A stretch of DNA of 64,000 nucleotides from Cohnella hashimotonis (lineage in GTDB: Bacteria; Bacillota; Bacilli; Paenibacillales; Paenibacillaceae). Each line of letters starts with the position of its first letter. Within the stretch, counting starts at the first letter, position 1. This document shows positions 1 to 8,452 of this stretch, in pieces. The notes beneath the pieces were generated by a model that had not been told where the DNA came from, ran no database searches, and saw only the letters and a program-made list of their open reading frames with translations. Where the stretch lies: contig NZ_JAGRPV010000001.1 of NCBI RefSeq assembly GCF_030014955.1, positions 5,642,001 through 5,706,000 of the forward strand, read 5' to 3'. Both the position numbers and the translations under genes were made by a program.

Positions 1-1010
1 GCATGATCCCGTCCGTAAGTGAACGGTCCCGGCCGATGCTCCGAATCTGCCTTGACGACGTAGCCGCCGAAGCCCGGGATGCGCCGGCACACCTCATCCG
101 TCGTATCGCGCCACCAGGCCGCGACGGCCGTGTCCAGCGGATCGGCCGTAACGAGCCCGCCGAGCTCGATCGGCGCGGCGAAGTTGACGCTCAGATAAAG
201 CGCGATCCCGTACTCGCGCAGGACGTCGGCCACCCGCGCCACGTCGGCCAGTCGTTCGGGCGCCAGCAGCCGCGTCTCTTCGGCGTGAACGTTGACGTTG
301 TTGACGGCCACCGCATTGATGCCGATTGAAGCCGTAAGACGCGCGTAATCGCGAATTCTGTCCATCCGTTCGCCCAGCCGTCCATCATTAAAAAACAAAC
401 TTCCGCCCGCATAGCCCCGTTCGACGGAACCGTCCGCATTGTCCCAATGGTCGATCATCCGCAGCGGATAAGCGGGCCGCTCTACCGTTTGGAGGCCGCG
501 AATGTCGCCGCCCGTCTGCAGAAGGCGGATGAACCCGAATGCTGCGTACAGGACGCCTTTCTCGCCGCCTCCGAGCAGATAAACGCTTCCGTCATTGCCG
601 GATCGGATCGCATAGTCCTCGTCGCCGAACGTGCCAATGTCGGACATTTCCGTCGCTCCTGCTCCTGCTCCTGCTCCTGCATGCATACCCGCCGCACCTG
701 ACGCCGATTTAACCCATATGTCACGTACCGCATCCGCCAGTCCGACGACAATGGCCGGCCCTGCCGCCCCTTCATCTCCGACACCGGCTTCGGCCTCCGC
801 CGACAAGTCGACCGGCTCGCAGCCCAGCAAGCCCTTGATCGCGCGACGCAGCTCCAGCCGCGCCGAAGCCAGCCCAGCGCCTTCGCCGACCACGATCAAC
901 CTGCCGCATACCGCCGCATACCGGGCGCGCAGCGCCTCGTCCTCCAACCGCCTGTAACCCAACCACGCTTGCTCATACGCCTCATGTCCGGCTTTAACGG
1001 CGATCATCAT
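1..1010 (-). CDS. aguA: GH67 alpha-glucuronidase, N-terminal part (cut by window edge)
   Basis: Intracellular enzyme that removes 4-O-methylglucuronic acid from the non-reducing end of aldouronates. About 336 codons are open from an ATG at 1010 to the window edge, so the C-terminal half is missing. Family features seen: the stretch around IDHWDNADGSVERGYAGG at the start of the catalytic barrel, and VVKADSEHRPGPFTYGR near the cut; the Glu of KADSE probably is the general acid of the family. The upstream bases GGAAGGGG serve as RBS. It is the last gene seen of the transporter-GH8-GH67 group, and a terminator separates it from the GH8 gene. An odd Gly-Ala run (about residues 110-118, AGAGAGAGA) is encoded by a short hexamer repeat near 655-680 and probably lies in a loop. 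Confidence 0.9.
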   Translation of the reverse strand, partial: MMIAVKAGHEAYEQAWLGYRRLEDEALRARYAAVCGRLIVVGEGAGLASARLELRRAIKGLLGCEPVDLSAEAEAGVGDEGAAGPAIVVGLADAVRDIWVKSASGAAGMHAGAGAGAGATEMSDIGTFGDEDYAIRSGNDGSVYLLGGGEKGVLYAAFGFIRLLQTGGDIRGLQTVERPAYPLRMIDHWDNADGSVERGYAGGSLFFNDGRLGERMDRIRDYARLTASIGINAVAVNNVNVHAEETRLLAPERLADVARVADVLREYGIALYLSVNFAAPIELGGLVTADPLDTAVAAWWRDTTDEVCRRIPGFGGYVVKADSEHRPGPFTYGRDH

Positions 1011-1033
1011 TCATGCGCCCCTTCCGTGCAAAT

Positions 1034-1060
1034 AAAAAGAGTCTCCTGCAACAGAGACTC
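1034..1060 (-). terminator. Intrinsic terminator after the GH8 gene
   Basis: A perfect 7-bp stem GAGTCTC/GAGACTC (1039-1045 and 1054-1060) with an 8-base loop is followed on the minus strand by five T residues (1034-1038). It lies 43 bp past the GH8 stop codon and just before the GH67 start. The GH67 gene is therefore probably read by partial read-through or from its own promoter. Confidence 0.75.
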
Positions 1061-1103
1061 CTGTTCTAACCGCTAACTTCATGCACCCTGCCGACCGCCG
1101 CGC

Positions 1104-2294
1104 CTAGGCCGCTGGCATCCAGATCCGGTACCGTCCGCTCAGCGCCAGCAGCGCGAACATGTACAGGCAATTGTCGTAATAGCGCCGCTCGCCCTCGCGC
1201 ACCGGCGTCCGCCAGAACAGCGCGACGGCCTCGCGCGCATGCGGGCTGTCCGGCGCGGCGAGCGCCGCGCAGGCGTTGGTCGCGATCAGGCCGACCGGGT
1301 GCAGCGCCGGCTCCTCGAACGGCGTCCCGTCGATCCGGTAGCGCCGGAAGTCGGCCGGGTCCTTGTCCGCGAAGAAGCGCAGAATCGCCTCCGCCTCGCG
1401 CGTCATCCACGGCGTCGCGCCGAACCAGGCCGCTTCGAGGCCTACATTGGCGGCGACCCGGTACGAGTCGCTGTAGAAATGCCCGTAGCCGCGCTCGTCG
1501 TTAGGCGCGCCGTCGTAGTAGGCGTATTCCGGCGCCAGCCCCGTCTCCGGATGGCAGGCGAGCGGCAGATACGCCCGGCTCGCCGCGGCCGCTTCCCGCC
1601 AGAACGGCCGGTCCGCCTCGTCCGCCCACAGCGCGAACAGCTCGTAAAAATGCGGCAAATGATACGAAGGATCACTGTACGCGCACTCCGGGACGAACTT
1701 GATGAGCCGGTTGTCCCGGTTCCACATCGGATAACCCGGCCCCTGCTCGCCGTTGTGCAGGCAGGCCCGCAAAATATCCCTCGCCTTGGCCGCATAATCC
1801 AGCGGCGGCTCGCCTTCGCCCCAGCGGTGCGACGCGAAGAACAGGGCCAGCGCGAAGTACTCCTCGCCGTCCGGCGCCGGCCCCGACGAATTCCGCGTCC
1901 CGTCGGGCGCGCACGACCATGCGAAGTAACCCGCATGCACGCCGTCCTTCATATGCATGTACGTCCACGTCCAGCGCCACAGCCGGTCGAACAGCGCCTT
2001 GTCGTCCATCTGCACGGCCATCATCATGCCGTAGGACATGCCTTCCGTCCGCACGTCGAGATTGCCGGTATCAAGCATATACCCCATATCGTCGCCGGAC
2101 GGATAATAGATCCGGGTACGCTCGTCGTCGCCGAACAGCCGCCGCCACGCATCCGCCAGTCTGGCCTCGATCTCCTCCGGCGCATAGCCGTACCGTTCGA
2201 GCAGGTTCGGATACTGCCCGGTGACGAATGCTCCCTTGCCGTTATCCATCGTGCCATCGCTTTCCGCGTCCGTCGGCCCTTTTTTCGAATTCAT
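1104..2294 (-). CDS. rex: GH8 reducing-end xylose-releasing exo-oligoxylanase
   Basis: 396 residues with no signal peptide, so it acts in the cytoplasm on imported xylo-oligosaccharides, releasing xylose from the reducing end (EC 3.2.1.156 expected). GH8 signatures: VRTEGMSYGMM with the likely acid Glu84, PDGEEYFA with Asp142, and GHFYSDSYR with the likely base Asp276. The Glu-to-Asp spacing of 192 matches the characterised Bacillus halodurans Rex enzyme as I recall it. The start ATG is preceded by GGGAGGGAGAG. The gene is directly downstream of the LplABC-type importer and upstream of GH67, which supports xylan oligomer use. A GH8 endoglucanase or chitosanase is less likely, because those are normally secreted. 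Confidence 0.88.
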   Translation of the reverse strand: MNSKKGPTDAESDGTMDNGKGAFVTGQYPNLLERYGYAPEEIEARLADAWRRLFGDDERTRIYYPSGDDMGYMLDTGNLDVRTEGMSYGMMMAVQMDDKALFDRLWRWTWTYMHMKDGVHAGYFAWSCAPDGTRNSSGPAPDGEEYFALALFFASHRWGEGEPPLDYAAKARDILRACLHNGEQGPGYPMWNRDNRLIKFVPECAYSDPSYHLPHFYELFALWADEADRPFWREAAAASRAYLPLACHPETGLAPEYAYYDGAPNDERGYGHFYSDSYRVAANVGLEAAWFGATPWMTREAEAILRFFADKDPADFRRYRIDGTPFEEPALHPVGLIATNACAALAAPDSPHAREAVALFWRTPVREGERRYYDNCLYMFALLALSGRYRIWMPAA

Positions 2295-2377
2295 CGCGCT
2301 AGTCTCTCCCTCCCGATACCGCAGGCGCTCGCGCCTTTCCTCTCCTGGCTTTTTCCCTTCCTATTCCTCCGCCAACC

Positions 2378-3313
2378 TTATCCCTTCACGCCGCCTACCG
2401 TCATGCCCTTCACGAAGTACTTCTGCAGAAACGGGTACACGACGATCATCGGGACGGCCGCCACGATCGTCATCGTCGCCCGGATCGAGAGCGGAGACAC
2501 CTTGATCGAGGCGCCGGAATTCGAATTCGCGAACGCCGTCTCGGCGCTGGAGGTCGTGTTCGAATTTTGCAAAATTTTCTGCAGCTCGTATTGCAGCGTG
2601 CTCAGCTTGACGTTGGAGGAGTTGTACAGGAACACGTCGAACCACGAATTCCATTGGTACACCGCGGTGAAAAGCGCCACCGTCGCCAGCACGGGCAGGC
2701 ATAGCGGGAACACGATGTTGATAAACGTCCGGAAGTCCCCCGCCCCGTCGATGCGCGCCGACTCGATCACGCTCTCCGGCAGCTGCTCGATGAAGGAGCG
2801 GATGATGATCAGATTGAACACGCCGATAATGCCCGGCAGAATGTATACCCAGAAGCTGTTGATCAGTCCCAAATCCCGGATGAGCAGATAGTTCGGGATC
2901 AGGCCGCCGTTGATGTACATCGTAATGATAAAGGCGACCGTGACGACCTTGCGCAGCACATACTCCTGTCGGCTGATCGTATAGGCGACCATCGCGGACG
3001 CGAACACCGTGACGATTGTGCCGATGACGGTGCGCAGCACCGAGATCAGCGTCGCATTGTAGATCGTCGCTTCGCCGAAGACGAATCTGTAGTTCTCGCC
3101 GGAAAACTGGCGGGGCCACAGATGGATGCCGCCTTTGATGGAATCGCTGGCGGCGTTGAGCGACACGGCGAGCGTGTTCAGGAACGGGTACAGCGTCACG
3201 ACCATGAGCAGGGTGAGAAAAACGTAGTTCAAAGTATCGAACACCCGGTCGCCGACCGAGGAATGCCGTCGCGAGCCGCGAGCCCGCCGCGACTTCGCCA
3301 TCGCGTTCGCCAT
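2378..3313 (-). CDS. ABC sugar transporter permease, LplC/YtcP type
   Basis: 311 residues with six predicted membrane helices; inner-membrane subunit of a CUT1-type oligosaccharide importer. The EAA loop that docks the ATPase is seen as ESARIDGAGDF (about residues 184-194), and the C-terminus ends in the typical FVKGMTVGGVKG. A longer reading to 3478 would overlap the upstream permease; the ATG at 3313 has AAAGGAG nine bases upstream and is preferred. It follows the LplB-type permease by 16 bp, so the two are co-translated. No ATPase gene is nearby, as is usual where a shared MsmK-like ATPase energises many importers. The aldouronate cluster of Paenibacillus sp. JDR-2 has the same lplA-lplB-ytcP order. 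Confidence 0.9.
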   Translation of the reverse strand: MANAMAKSRRARGSRRHSSVGDRVFDTLNYVFLTLLMVVTLYPFLNTLAVSLNAASDSIKGGIHLWPRQFSGENYRFVFGEATIYNATLISVLRTVIGTIVTVFASAMVAYTISRQEYVLRKVVTVAFIITMYINGGLIPNYLLIRDLGLINSFWVYILPGIIGVFNLIIIRSFIEQLPESVIESARIDGAGDFRTFINIVFPLCLPVLATVALFTAVYQWNSWFDVFLYNSSNVKLSTLQYELQKILQNSNTTSSAETAFANSNSGASIKVSPLSIRATMTIVAAVPMIVVYPFLQKYFVKGMTVGGVKG

Positions 3314-3329
3314 AGGGACCATCTCCTTT

Positions 3330-4304
3330 TTAGAACAGTCTGTCTTGTCCCAATCGCTTGGCGATATGGTTGGCCGAGAACAGCAGGATGAAGCTGACGA
3401 CCGTCTTGAACATGCCTGCCGCGGTCGCGAGCGGGAAGTTGAACTGCTGGAGGCCGTACTTGAGCACGAATATGTCAATGTTCTCGGAATAATCGACGTT
3501 CATACCGTTGCCGAGCAGGTACTGCGGCTCGAATCCCGATTCCAGCAAATAGCCGATGTTCATGATGAGCAGCACGATAATGACCGGTTTGATGCCCGGC
3601 AGCGTGATATACCACATCCGTCTCAGGCGGCCCGCGCCGTCCATCTCCGCCGCCTCGTACTGCGCGGGATCGATGGAGCTGATGGCGGCCAGATAGACGA
3701 TCGTATTCCAGCCTACGTCCTTCCACACGGAGCTTGCGCCGAAAATGCCCCAGAACCATTCCGCCTTGCCGAGGAACAGGTATTCCTGCCCCTTCTCGAT
3801 CACGCCGAACATCTTGAGCAGTTCATTGACGACGCCGTCCGGCGCCAGCATCGTCTGGATGATGCCCGCGGCGACGACCCAGGAGATGAAGTGAGGCAAA
3901 TAGCTGACGGTCTGCACGACGCGCTTGAACGCGACCTTGCGGACCTCGTTCAAGAGCAAGGCGAGCGACACGGCCGTTACGAATCCGAGCACGAGATTGA
4001 TGCCGCTCATCGCGAGCGTATTGCGCAGGGCGATCAGGAAGCGGTCCTCCGAGAAGAGCGACCGGAAATGCGAAAAGCCGACCCACTGCTGGTCTTTGAA
4101 GGCCAGCGAAGGCTGATAATCCTGGAACGCGATCGTCCATCCCCATACCGGTACGTATTTGAAAACGAACAGCCAGATGACAAAGGGGACGGACATCAGG
4201 ACCAGCATGCGCTGGGATACGAGTTTTTTGACGAACAGCTTCAGCCCACCCGGCTCTGGCTTCGACGTCGACGGCGACGTTGGCAGCGCGGTGTTGTTCT
4301 CCAT
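3330..4304 (-). CDS. lplB: ABC sugar transporter permease, LplB type
   Basis: 324 residues; partner membrane subunit of the importer encoded at 2378-6141. A Pro/Ser-rich cytoplasmic N-terminus is followed by a first helix at about 31-50 containing FKYVPVWGW, then five more helices. The EAA loop is EAAEMDGAGRLRRMW (about 217-231). The RBS GGAAGGAG lies 8 bases before the ATG. The gene sits between the binding protein and the second permease and is read in the same direction. The substrate is inferred to be aldouronate or xylo-oligosaccharide from the downstream GH8 and GH67 enzymes; the sequence alone does not fix it. Confidence 0.9.
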   Translation of the reverse strand: MENNTALPTSPSTSKPEPGGLKLFVKKLVSQRMLVLMSVPFVIWLFVFKYVPVWGWTIAFQDYQPSLAFKDQQWVGFSHFRSLFSEDRFLIALRNTLAMSGINLVLGFVTAVSLALLLNEVRKVAFKRVVQTVSYLPHFISWVVAAGIIQTMLAPDGVVNELLKMFGVIEKGQEYLFLGKAEWFWGIFGASSVWKDVGWNTIVYLAAISSIDPAQYEAAEMDGAGRLRRMWYITLPGIKPVIIVLLIMNIGYLLESGFEPQYLLGNGMNVDYSENIDIFVLKYGLQQFNFPLATAAGMFKTVVSFILLFSANHIAKRLGQDRLF

Positions 4305-4343
4305 CGTTCTTGCTCCTTCCGTCGGGCTAAAGAATAGAAAGGA

Positions 4344-4383
4344 AAGCCGGCCCTCAGCACGAAGCAGCGCGTTAAGCCGGCTT
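4344..4383 (-). other. Stem-loop between binding-protein and permease genes
   Basis: A perfect 8-bp inverted repeat AAGCCGGC/GCCGGCTT encloses 24 bases in the 103-bp gap between the solute-binding gene and lplB. On the minus strand it is followed by TCCTTTC, a poor U-tract. Such hairpins commonly cause partial termination or protect the upstream message, giving more binding protein than permease; that role is inferred here. Confidence 0.55.
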
Positions 4384-4407
4384 AGCCCTTCTATCGAAAA
4401 CCTTTCT

Positions 4408-6141
4408 TTACTTGGCGACTTCCACGATTTTCTTGATCTGCTCCGTATACCACTTTTCGTAGCCGGCCGTATCGAGCTTGCCGAATTCCTTCATATAATC
4501 GGCCCAGACGCCTTCAAAGTCCGCCGGCTTCGCGAGCACGAGCTTGGCGTAGTATTTCTTAAGCAGATCGTCCTTCTTGGTCTCCCAGATCTGCTGCGGC
4601 GATCCCTGCTCCTTGGGGATACTCCAGGCCGGGAACCACGGACGGTCTTCGGGCTTGTCGAACATCTGCGCATAGGTCTGCACGCCGTACTTGTCCAGGA
4701 TCGTCTTGTCGCCTTCGGTCAGGCTGAGCTGGAAAACCTCCGGCTGGAAGCCTGGCGCCACCGCGTTGCCGTCCGCAAGCGTGGACGAAGTGCCGTACTG
4801 CGGCCAATCCCAATCGTACGTCTTGAAGCCGAACTTTTCGTTAAACGCGTCATCCAGCTTGGCAATCTGGTCCGCCGTCCGGTAGAAGCGGCCTTTGTCG
4901 TCTACTTCGTACGTCTCGCCTTTAATGCCCCAGCTCTTGAGCACCTGATTGTCGTCCGTCAGCAGGTTGTCCCAGTATTGGATGATGCGGGCGGGATCCT
5001 TGGCGCTCTTGGTGATGCCAGCGCCGCGGTTGCTGGTCCATCCCGGCGGATCCAGGTACTGGTCGTGCGTGCCGTCGAACGTCACCGGCAGCGGGAAGTA
5101 GACGTAGTCGTCCTGCGCCTGATCCTTTCTCGCCGCGTCCTTCAGCACGTTCATCGCATTGCCGATCTGCCAGCCGTAATCGAAGAAGCCTACGACCTTG
5201 TGCGAGGTCAGCTTGGCGATATATTGATCGTAGTTGTCGACGAAGGAGGCTTTGTCGAACAGGTTTTTGCCGTTCAGATCGTTAAGCGTCTTGAGCCAGC
5301 GCTTCTCGTTCTCCGAGCCGGCGTACGTCTTGGCTTCGTTCGTATTGATGTCGACCATGACGTTGCCGTCGTTCGGGAAGCCGGCGAGGTGCATCGGCGG
5401 ATTGGAGGTCGCGAAAAACCGCCAATCGTGCGTCAGCGTGATCATGCCTGTCAGATTCTCGTCCTTGTGCTTGGCGACATAGTCCTCGACAAGCTTGACG
5501 TATTCGTCCAGCGTCTTGATCTTCGGATAGCCCGCTTCCTTGAGCACGCGCCGCTGTACCCAGAACGCGCCCTGGTTGATGTTGGGATCCGCCACGTACT
5601 CGCCGACCTGCGGTCCGAACGGCAGGAAGTAGATCTTGCCGCCGTAGTCCGCCCGCATGCGCTCGAAGTACGGGCCGTAGACGCGCTTGATGTTCGGGCC
5701 GTACTGCTCGATGAGATCGTCGAGCGGGATAAACGCGCCCGCCTTCAGCACTTCCTCGATCGCCGCGTCCGGTATGATGACGTCCGGATATTGATCGGAA
5801 GCGATCATCGTGCCGATCTTCGTATTCAGGTCTCCGACCAGATGCTCGATCTTGAAGTTTACGCCGGTCTGATCCTCGAGCATCTTGCCGATCGTCGTCT
5901 CGTTGGTGTTCAGATCCTTCTCGCCTGCCACGCCATTAAAGAAACTGAACGTAACCTTGTCGAGCGGCTTCTCTGATGCAGATGCCGTTGCCGTTGCCGA
6001 GGCCGATCCGCTCGCCGGCGCCGACGAACTGCCGGCGGGTGCGGCGGAGGACGCGTTGCCGTTATTGTTGCCGCTCGAGCATGCGGTCATCGATACGGCC
6101 AAGGCGGCAGCCATGCCGGCTGTCCACAGTTTTTTTGCCAC
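4408..6141 (-). CDS. lplA: Extracellular solute-binding lipoprotein, LplA type
   Basis: Substrate-binding lipoprotein of the aldouronate/xylo-oligosaccharide importer, anchored outside the membrane. A lipoprotein signal ends at the lipobox SMTAC with Cys21 (from the chosen start), followed by a Ser/Ala/Gly linker to about residue 55 and then the large bilobed binding domain. I choose a GTG start at 6141, giving the signal VAKKLWTAGMAAALAVS and 577 residues. GGAAGGGG lies about 10 bases upstream of that GTG. The in-frame ATG at 6190-6192 overlaps a consensus TATAAT box (6191-6196), so it would fall at or before the transcription start. First gene of the operon. Confidence 0.9.
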   Translation of the reverse strand: MAKKLWTAGMAAALAVSMTACSSGNNNGNASSAAPAGSSSAPASGSASATATASASEKPLDKVTFSFFNGVAGEKDLNTNETTIGKMLEDQTGVNFKIEHLVGDLNTKIGTMIASDQYPDVIIPDAAIEEVLKAGAFIPLDDLIEQYGPNIKRVYGPYFERMRADYGGKIYFLPFGPQVGEYVADPNINQGAFWVQRRVLKEAGYPKIKTLDEYVKLVEDYVAKHKDENLTGMITLTHDWRFFATSNPPMHLAGFPNDGNVMVDINTNEAKTYAGSENEKRWLKTLNDLNGKNLFDKASFVDNYDQYIAKLTSHKVVGFFDYGWQIGNAMNVLKDAARKDQAQDDYVYFPLPVTFDGTHDQYLDPPGWTSNRGAGITKSAKDPARIIQYWDNLLTDDNQVLKSWGIKGETYEVDDKGRFYRTADQIAKLDDAFNEKFGFKTYDWDWPQYGTSSTLADGNAVAPGFQPEVFQLSLTEGDKTILDKYGVQTYAQMFDKPEDRPWFPAWSIPKEQGSPQQIWETKKDDLLKKYYAKLVLAKPADFEGVWADYMKEFGKLDTAGYEKWYTEQIKKIVEVAK

Positions 6142-6190
6142 TGCGTTCGATCCCCTTCCCTGACGATCCATTGTTTTTGTAAGCACTTTC

Positions 6191-6257
6191 ATTATAAAAC
6201 GTTCTCGCGAGTTTGTTTACTGGATAAACTAAAGATCCTACTTAGGATTTTTAGGAT
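6191..6257 (-). promoter_or_regulatory. Promoter and repeat operator of the xylan-oligomer importer
   Basis: On the minus strand a perfect TATAAT occupies 6196-6191; the -35 region is poor, as expected for an activated promoter. Upstream, 6235-6257 holds an inverted repeat ATCCTA-CT-TAGGAT and a second direct copy TAGGAT nine bases on. Two TAGGAT half-sites one turn apart at about -45 to -65 fit an AraC-type activator such as a YesN response regulator. A weak cre-like AAAGCGCTTT lies further upstream, near 6288-6297. The regulator identity is inferred. Confidence 0.5.
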
Positions 6258-6309
6258 ATGGAATTTTGGGACATAAATGCTATTAACAAAGCGCTTTCCG
6301 GCTAAACGT

Positions 6310-6338
6310 TGGACAACCTATACAAAATCGGCTATTAT
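6310..6338 (+). promoter_or_regulatory. Promoter of the carotenoid operon
   Basis: TGGACA (6310-6315) and TATTAT (6333-6338) are separated by 17 bp; each matches the sigma-A consensus at five of six positions. Transcription would start near 6345, leaving a leader of about 90 bases before fni. The first CTATACA repeat lies inside the spacer, so a protein bound there would block RNA polymerase. Confidence 0.65.
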
Positions 6339-6368
6339 CTAATCAATAATCTATACAATATCTATACA
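6318..6368 (+). promoter_or_regulatory. Candidate CarH/LitR operator: phased CTATACA repeats
   Basis: CTATACA occurs at 6318-6324, 6351-6357 and 6362-6368. The last two start 11 bp apart, and the first lies 33 bp (three times 11) upstream, so all three are on the same helical phase. Each fits nTnTACAn, the half-site I recall for Thermus CarH, whose repeats are also spaced 11 bp. The sites straddle the promoter and the predicted start of transcription, as expected for repression in the dark by the CarH-type protein encoded at the end of this operon. Confidence 0.65.
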
Positions 6369-6436
6369 TAAAAAAACGATATCGATCCGTCGAGCCTGCG
6401 TCGCACCCCAGTGATGAATCGAGGAGATCATTCCGA

Positions 6437-7495
6437 ATGAAGAGCGATCCCGTAAACAATGCGTTAAGCACGGCTACGATTCGACGAAAAGACGAGCATC
6501 TGGATCTGTGCCTGCATGCGGATGTACAAGGATTAGACGCCGGGACGGGCCTGGACCGTTACCGCTTCCGGCACAATGCGCTTCCCGAGTTGGACTTTGC
6601 TTCGATCGATACATCGGCGCGTTTTTTGGGACGGGCGTTGAAGACGCCTTTTCTGGTCAGTTCCATGACGGGAGGAACGCCAAGAGCGGGCGATATCAAT
6701 CGACGGCTGGCGACGGTTGCCCAGGCGAGGGGATGGGCGATGGGACTGGGATCGCTGCGGGCGGCGATTGAAAATCCCGAAGCGGCGACGTCCTTCCGCG
6801 TCCGGAAGCTGGCGCCCGATATTCCCCTTATCGCCAACATTGGCGCCGTGCAGCTAAACTATGGCTTCAATGCCGAGAAGTGCAGCCAGGCGATCGATAT
6901 CGCGGAAGCCGACGGCCTTGTCCTTCATCTCAATTCGCTGCAGGAAGCGATCCAGACAGGCGGCAATACGGATTTTAGCGGACTTCTGCGGCAAATCGAG
7001 AAGGTCTGCCGTTCGCTGAATGTCCCCGTAGGCGTGAAGGAAGTCGGCTGGGGCATCGACGGGGAGACGGCCCGGCTGCTGTCCGACGCGGGCGTTCGGT
7101 TTATTGACGTCGCAGGCGCCGGAGGCACCTCCTGGAGCCAGGTAGAAAAGCTGCGCGCCACGGATCCGGTCAAAAAAGCAGCCGCGGAAGCATTCTCGCA
7201 ATGGGGGCTCCCGACGGCCGAATGCATTCGGGAAGTACGCTCCGAGCTGCCCGGCATGTTATTGATCGGCAGCGGGGGCATCGGCAACGGACTTCAGGCA
7301 GCCAAAGCATTGGCCCTGGGAGCGAATCTTGCCGGGTTCGGACGCGGCTTGCTGGAGGCGGCCCATGACTCGGAGGAGACGCTGGGCCGCGTATTTGAGC
7401 AAGCCGAGCTGGAACTGCGGCTCGCCATGTTCGGGATCGGCGCCGCCAATATCCGGGAGCTTGGAGAAACCAAACGTCTTGTGAAAAACGAATGA
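6437..7495 (+). CDS. fni: Type 2 isopentenyl-diphosphate delta-isomerase (FMN-dependent)
   Basis: 352 residues; interconverts isopentenyl and dimethylallyl diphosphate in the cytoplasm using reduced FMN and Mg2+, setting precursor supply for the downstream carotenoid genes. Family features: the N-terminal RRKDEHLDLCL, SSMTGGTPRAGDINRRLA, GLGSLRAA, HLNSLQEAIQTGG, KEVGWGID and the FMN-phosphate stretches GAGGTSWSQVE and GSGGIGNG. The RBS GAGGAG lies upstream of the ATG. First gene of the light-regulated operon; the next gene begins 72 bp later. Having this isomerase at the head of a crt operon fits a dedicated precursor role. Confidence 0.95.
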   Translation: MKSDPVNNALSTATIRRKDEHLDLCLHADVQGLDAGTGLDRYRFRHNALPELDFASIDTSARFLGRALKTPFLVSSMTGGTPRAGDINRRLATVAQARGWAMGLGSLRAAIENPEAATSFRVRKLAPDIPLIANIGAVQLNYGFNAEKCSQAIDIAEADGLVLHLNSLQEAIQTGGNTDFSGLLRQIEKVCRSLNVPVGVKEVGWGIDGETARLLSDAGVRFIDVAGAGGTSWSQVEKLRATDPVKKAAAEAFSQWGLPTAECIREVRSELPGMLLIGSGGIGNGLQAAKALALGANLAGFGRGLLEAAHDSEETLGRVFEQAELELRLAMFGIGAANIRELGETKRLVKNE

Positions 7496-7567
7496 AGCTG
7501 CTACGTTCCGCCGAGTTCGCAGACCGTGAGACTGCCGGGGTAATCGTAGAGTCAGAAGGAGGCCTTT

Positions 7568-8449
7568 ATGGACACGGAGCAAATGCAAGCGGATTTCGGT
7601 TATTGCGAAGCCATTATCAAGAGGCATTCCAAAAGCTTTTATTACGCCTTCTCGCAGCTTCCGCCGCAAAAAGCGAACGCGGTCTATGCCATTTACGCTT
7701 TCTGCAGAACGGCCGACGAATGCGCCGATTCGAATCAACGGCCGGAGCAGAAGCTCGCTTCGCTGCAGCAGCTCAAAACAGAGCTCGATTTGTTCAGAGA
7801 CCGTTCGGAAGCGGATCGTCCCCTGTGGCGCGCGCTCAGGCATGTCTTCTCCGAATACGAGATGGACATCGGGCCCTTTTACGACCAACTGACCGGACAG
7901 ATGATGGATTTGGCGTTTTCCAGCCCGAAGAACATGCATGCGCTTGAACAGTACAGCTACTACGTTGCGGGCTCGGTCGGCTTGATGCTGCTGCCCGTGC
8001 TCGCTTCCAAAGCTGAAGCCGACCTCCGCCCCTCTGCAATCCAGCTGGGCATTGCGATGCAAATAACGAATATTCTGCGCGACGTCGGCGAAGATCTCCA
8101 CCAGAAGCAGCGGATTTATTTACCCGAGGAAGAGATGGAGCGCTTCCGTTATACCCCGGCGGATTTGCGGCAAAGCCTGATTAACGAAAATTTCGTTCAG
8201 CTATGGGAAAGGCTGGCCCAACACGCCGAACAGCTATACGATCAGATCCAAGGCAGCCTGGACTTGTATGACGCCGACAGTAAAATGCCTCTCGCTTTGT
8301 CTGTCGCCCTGTACAGAGCGATTTTGGATGCCGTAAGAAGCAACGAATACGACTGCTTTACCAAGCGCAACTATGTGACAAAGGATGCGATAGCCAAGAT
8401 TAGCGCATCGATTGTCGACTGGTCCTCCATGGCGGAAAGGTGTGTGTGA
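7568..8449 (+). CDS. crtM: Dehydrosqualene (4,4'-diapophytoene) synthase
   Basis: 293 residues of the squalene/phytoene synthase family; condenses two farnesyl diphosphates to 4,4'-diapophytoene (dehydrosqualene). Both Mg-binding Asp-rich motifs are present: D50-ECA-D54 and D172-VGE-D176 within RDVGEDL. HSKSFYYAFSQLP at the N-terminus and the mid-region TGQMMDL are typical. Identity as C30 CrtM rather than C40 CrtB comes from the neighbouring CrtP-, CrtN-, CrtQ- and CrtO-like genes. The RBS AGAAGGAGG precedes the ATG. Its TGA stop is in the same frame as the TTG start of crtP, only one codon (CGA) away, so the two are tightly coupled. Confidence 0.92.
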   Translation: MDTEQMQADFGYCEAIIKRHSKSFYYAFSQLPPQKANAVYAIYAFCRTADECADSNQRPEQKLASLQQLKTELDLFRDRSEADRPLWRALRHVFSEYEMDIGPFYDQLTGQMMDLAFSSPKNMHALEQYSYYVAGSVGLMLLPVLASKAEADLRPSAIQLGIAMQITNILRDVGEDLHQKQRIYLPEEEMERFRYTPADLRQSLINENFVQLWERLAQHAEQLYDQIQGSLDLYDADSKMPLALSVALYRAILDAVRSNEYDCFTKRNYVTKDAIAKISASIVDWSSMAERCV

Positions 8450-8452
8450 CGA

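Noticed and set aside
655..682. Microsatellite in the alpha-glucuronidase gene as a phase-variation site
   Set aside because: The repeat unit is six bases, so changes in copy number stay in frame and would only lengthen a Gly-Ala loop.
1239..2891. 550-residue plus-strand frame
   Set aside because: Antisense shadow of the GH8 and permease genes, which have clear family motifs on the minus strand; high GC keeps the antisense frame open.
6280..6305. cre box upstream of the xylan-oligomer importer
   Set aside because: The AAAGCGCTTT core is right but three fixed positions of the consensus differ; mentioned only as weak.
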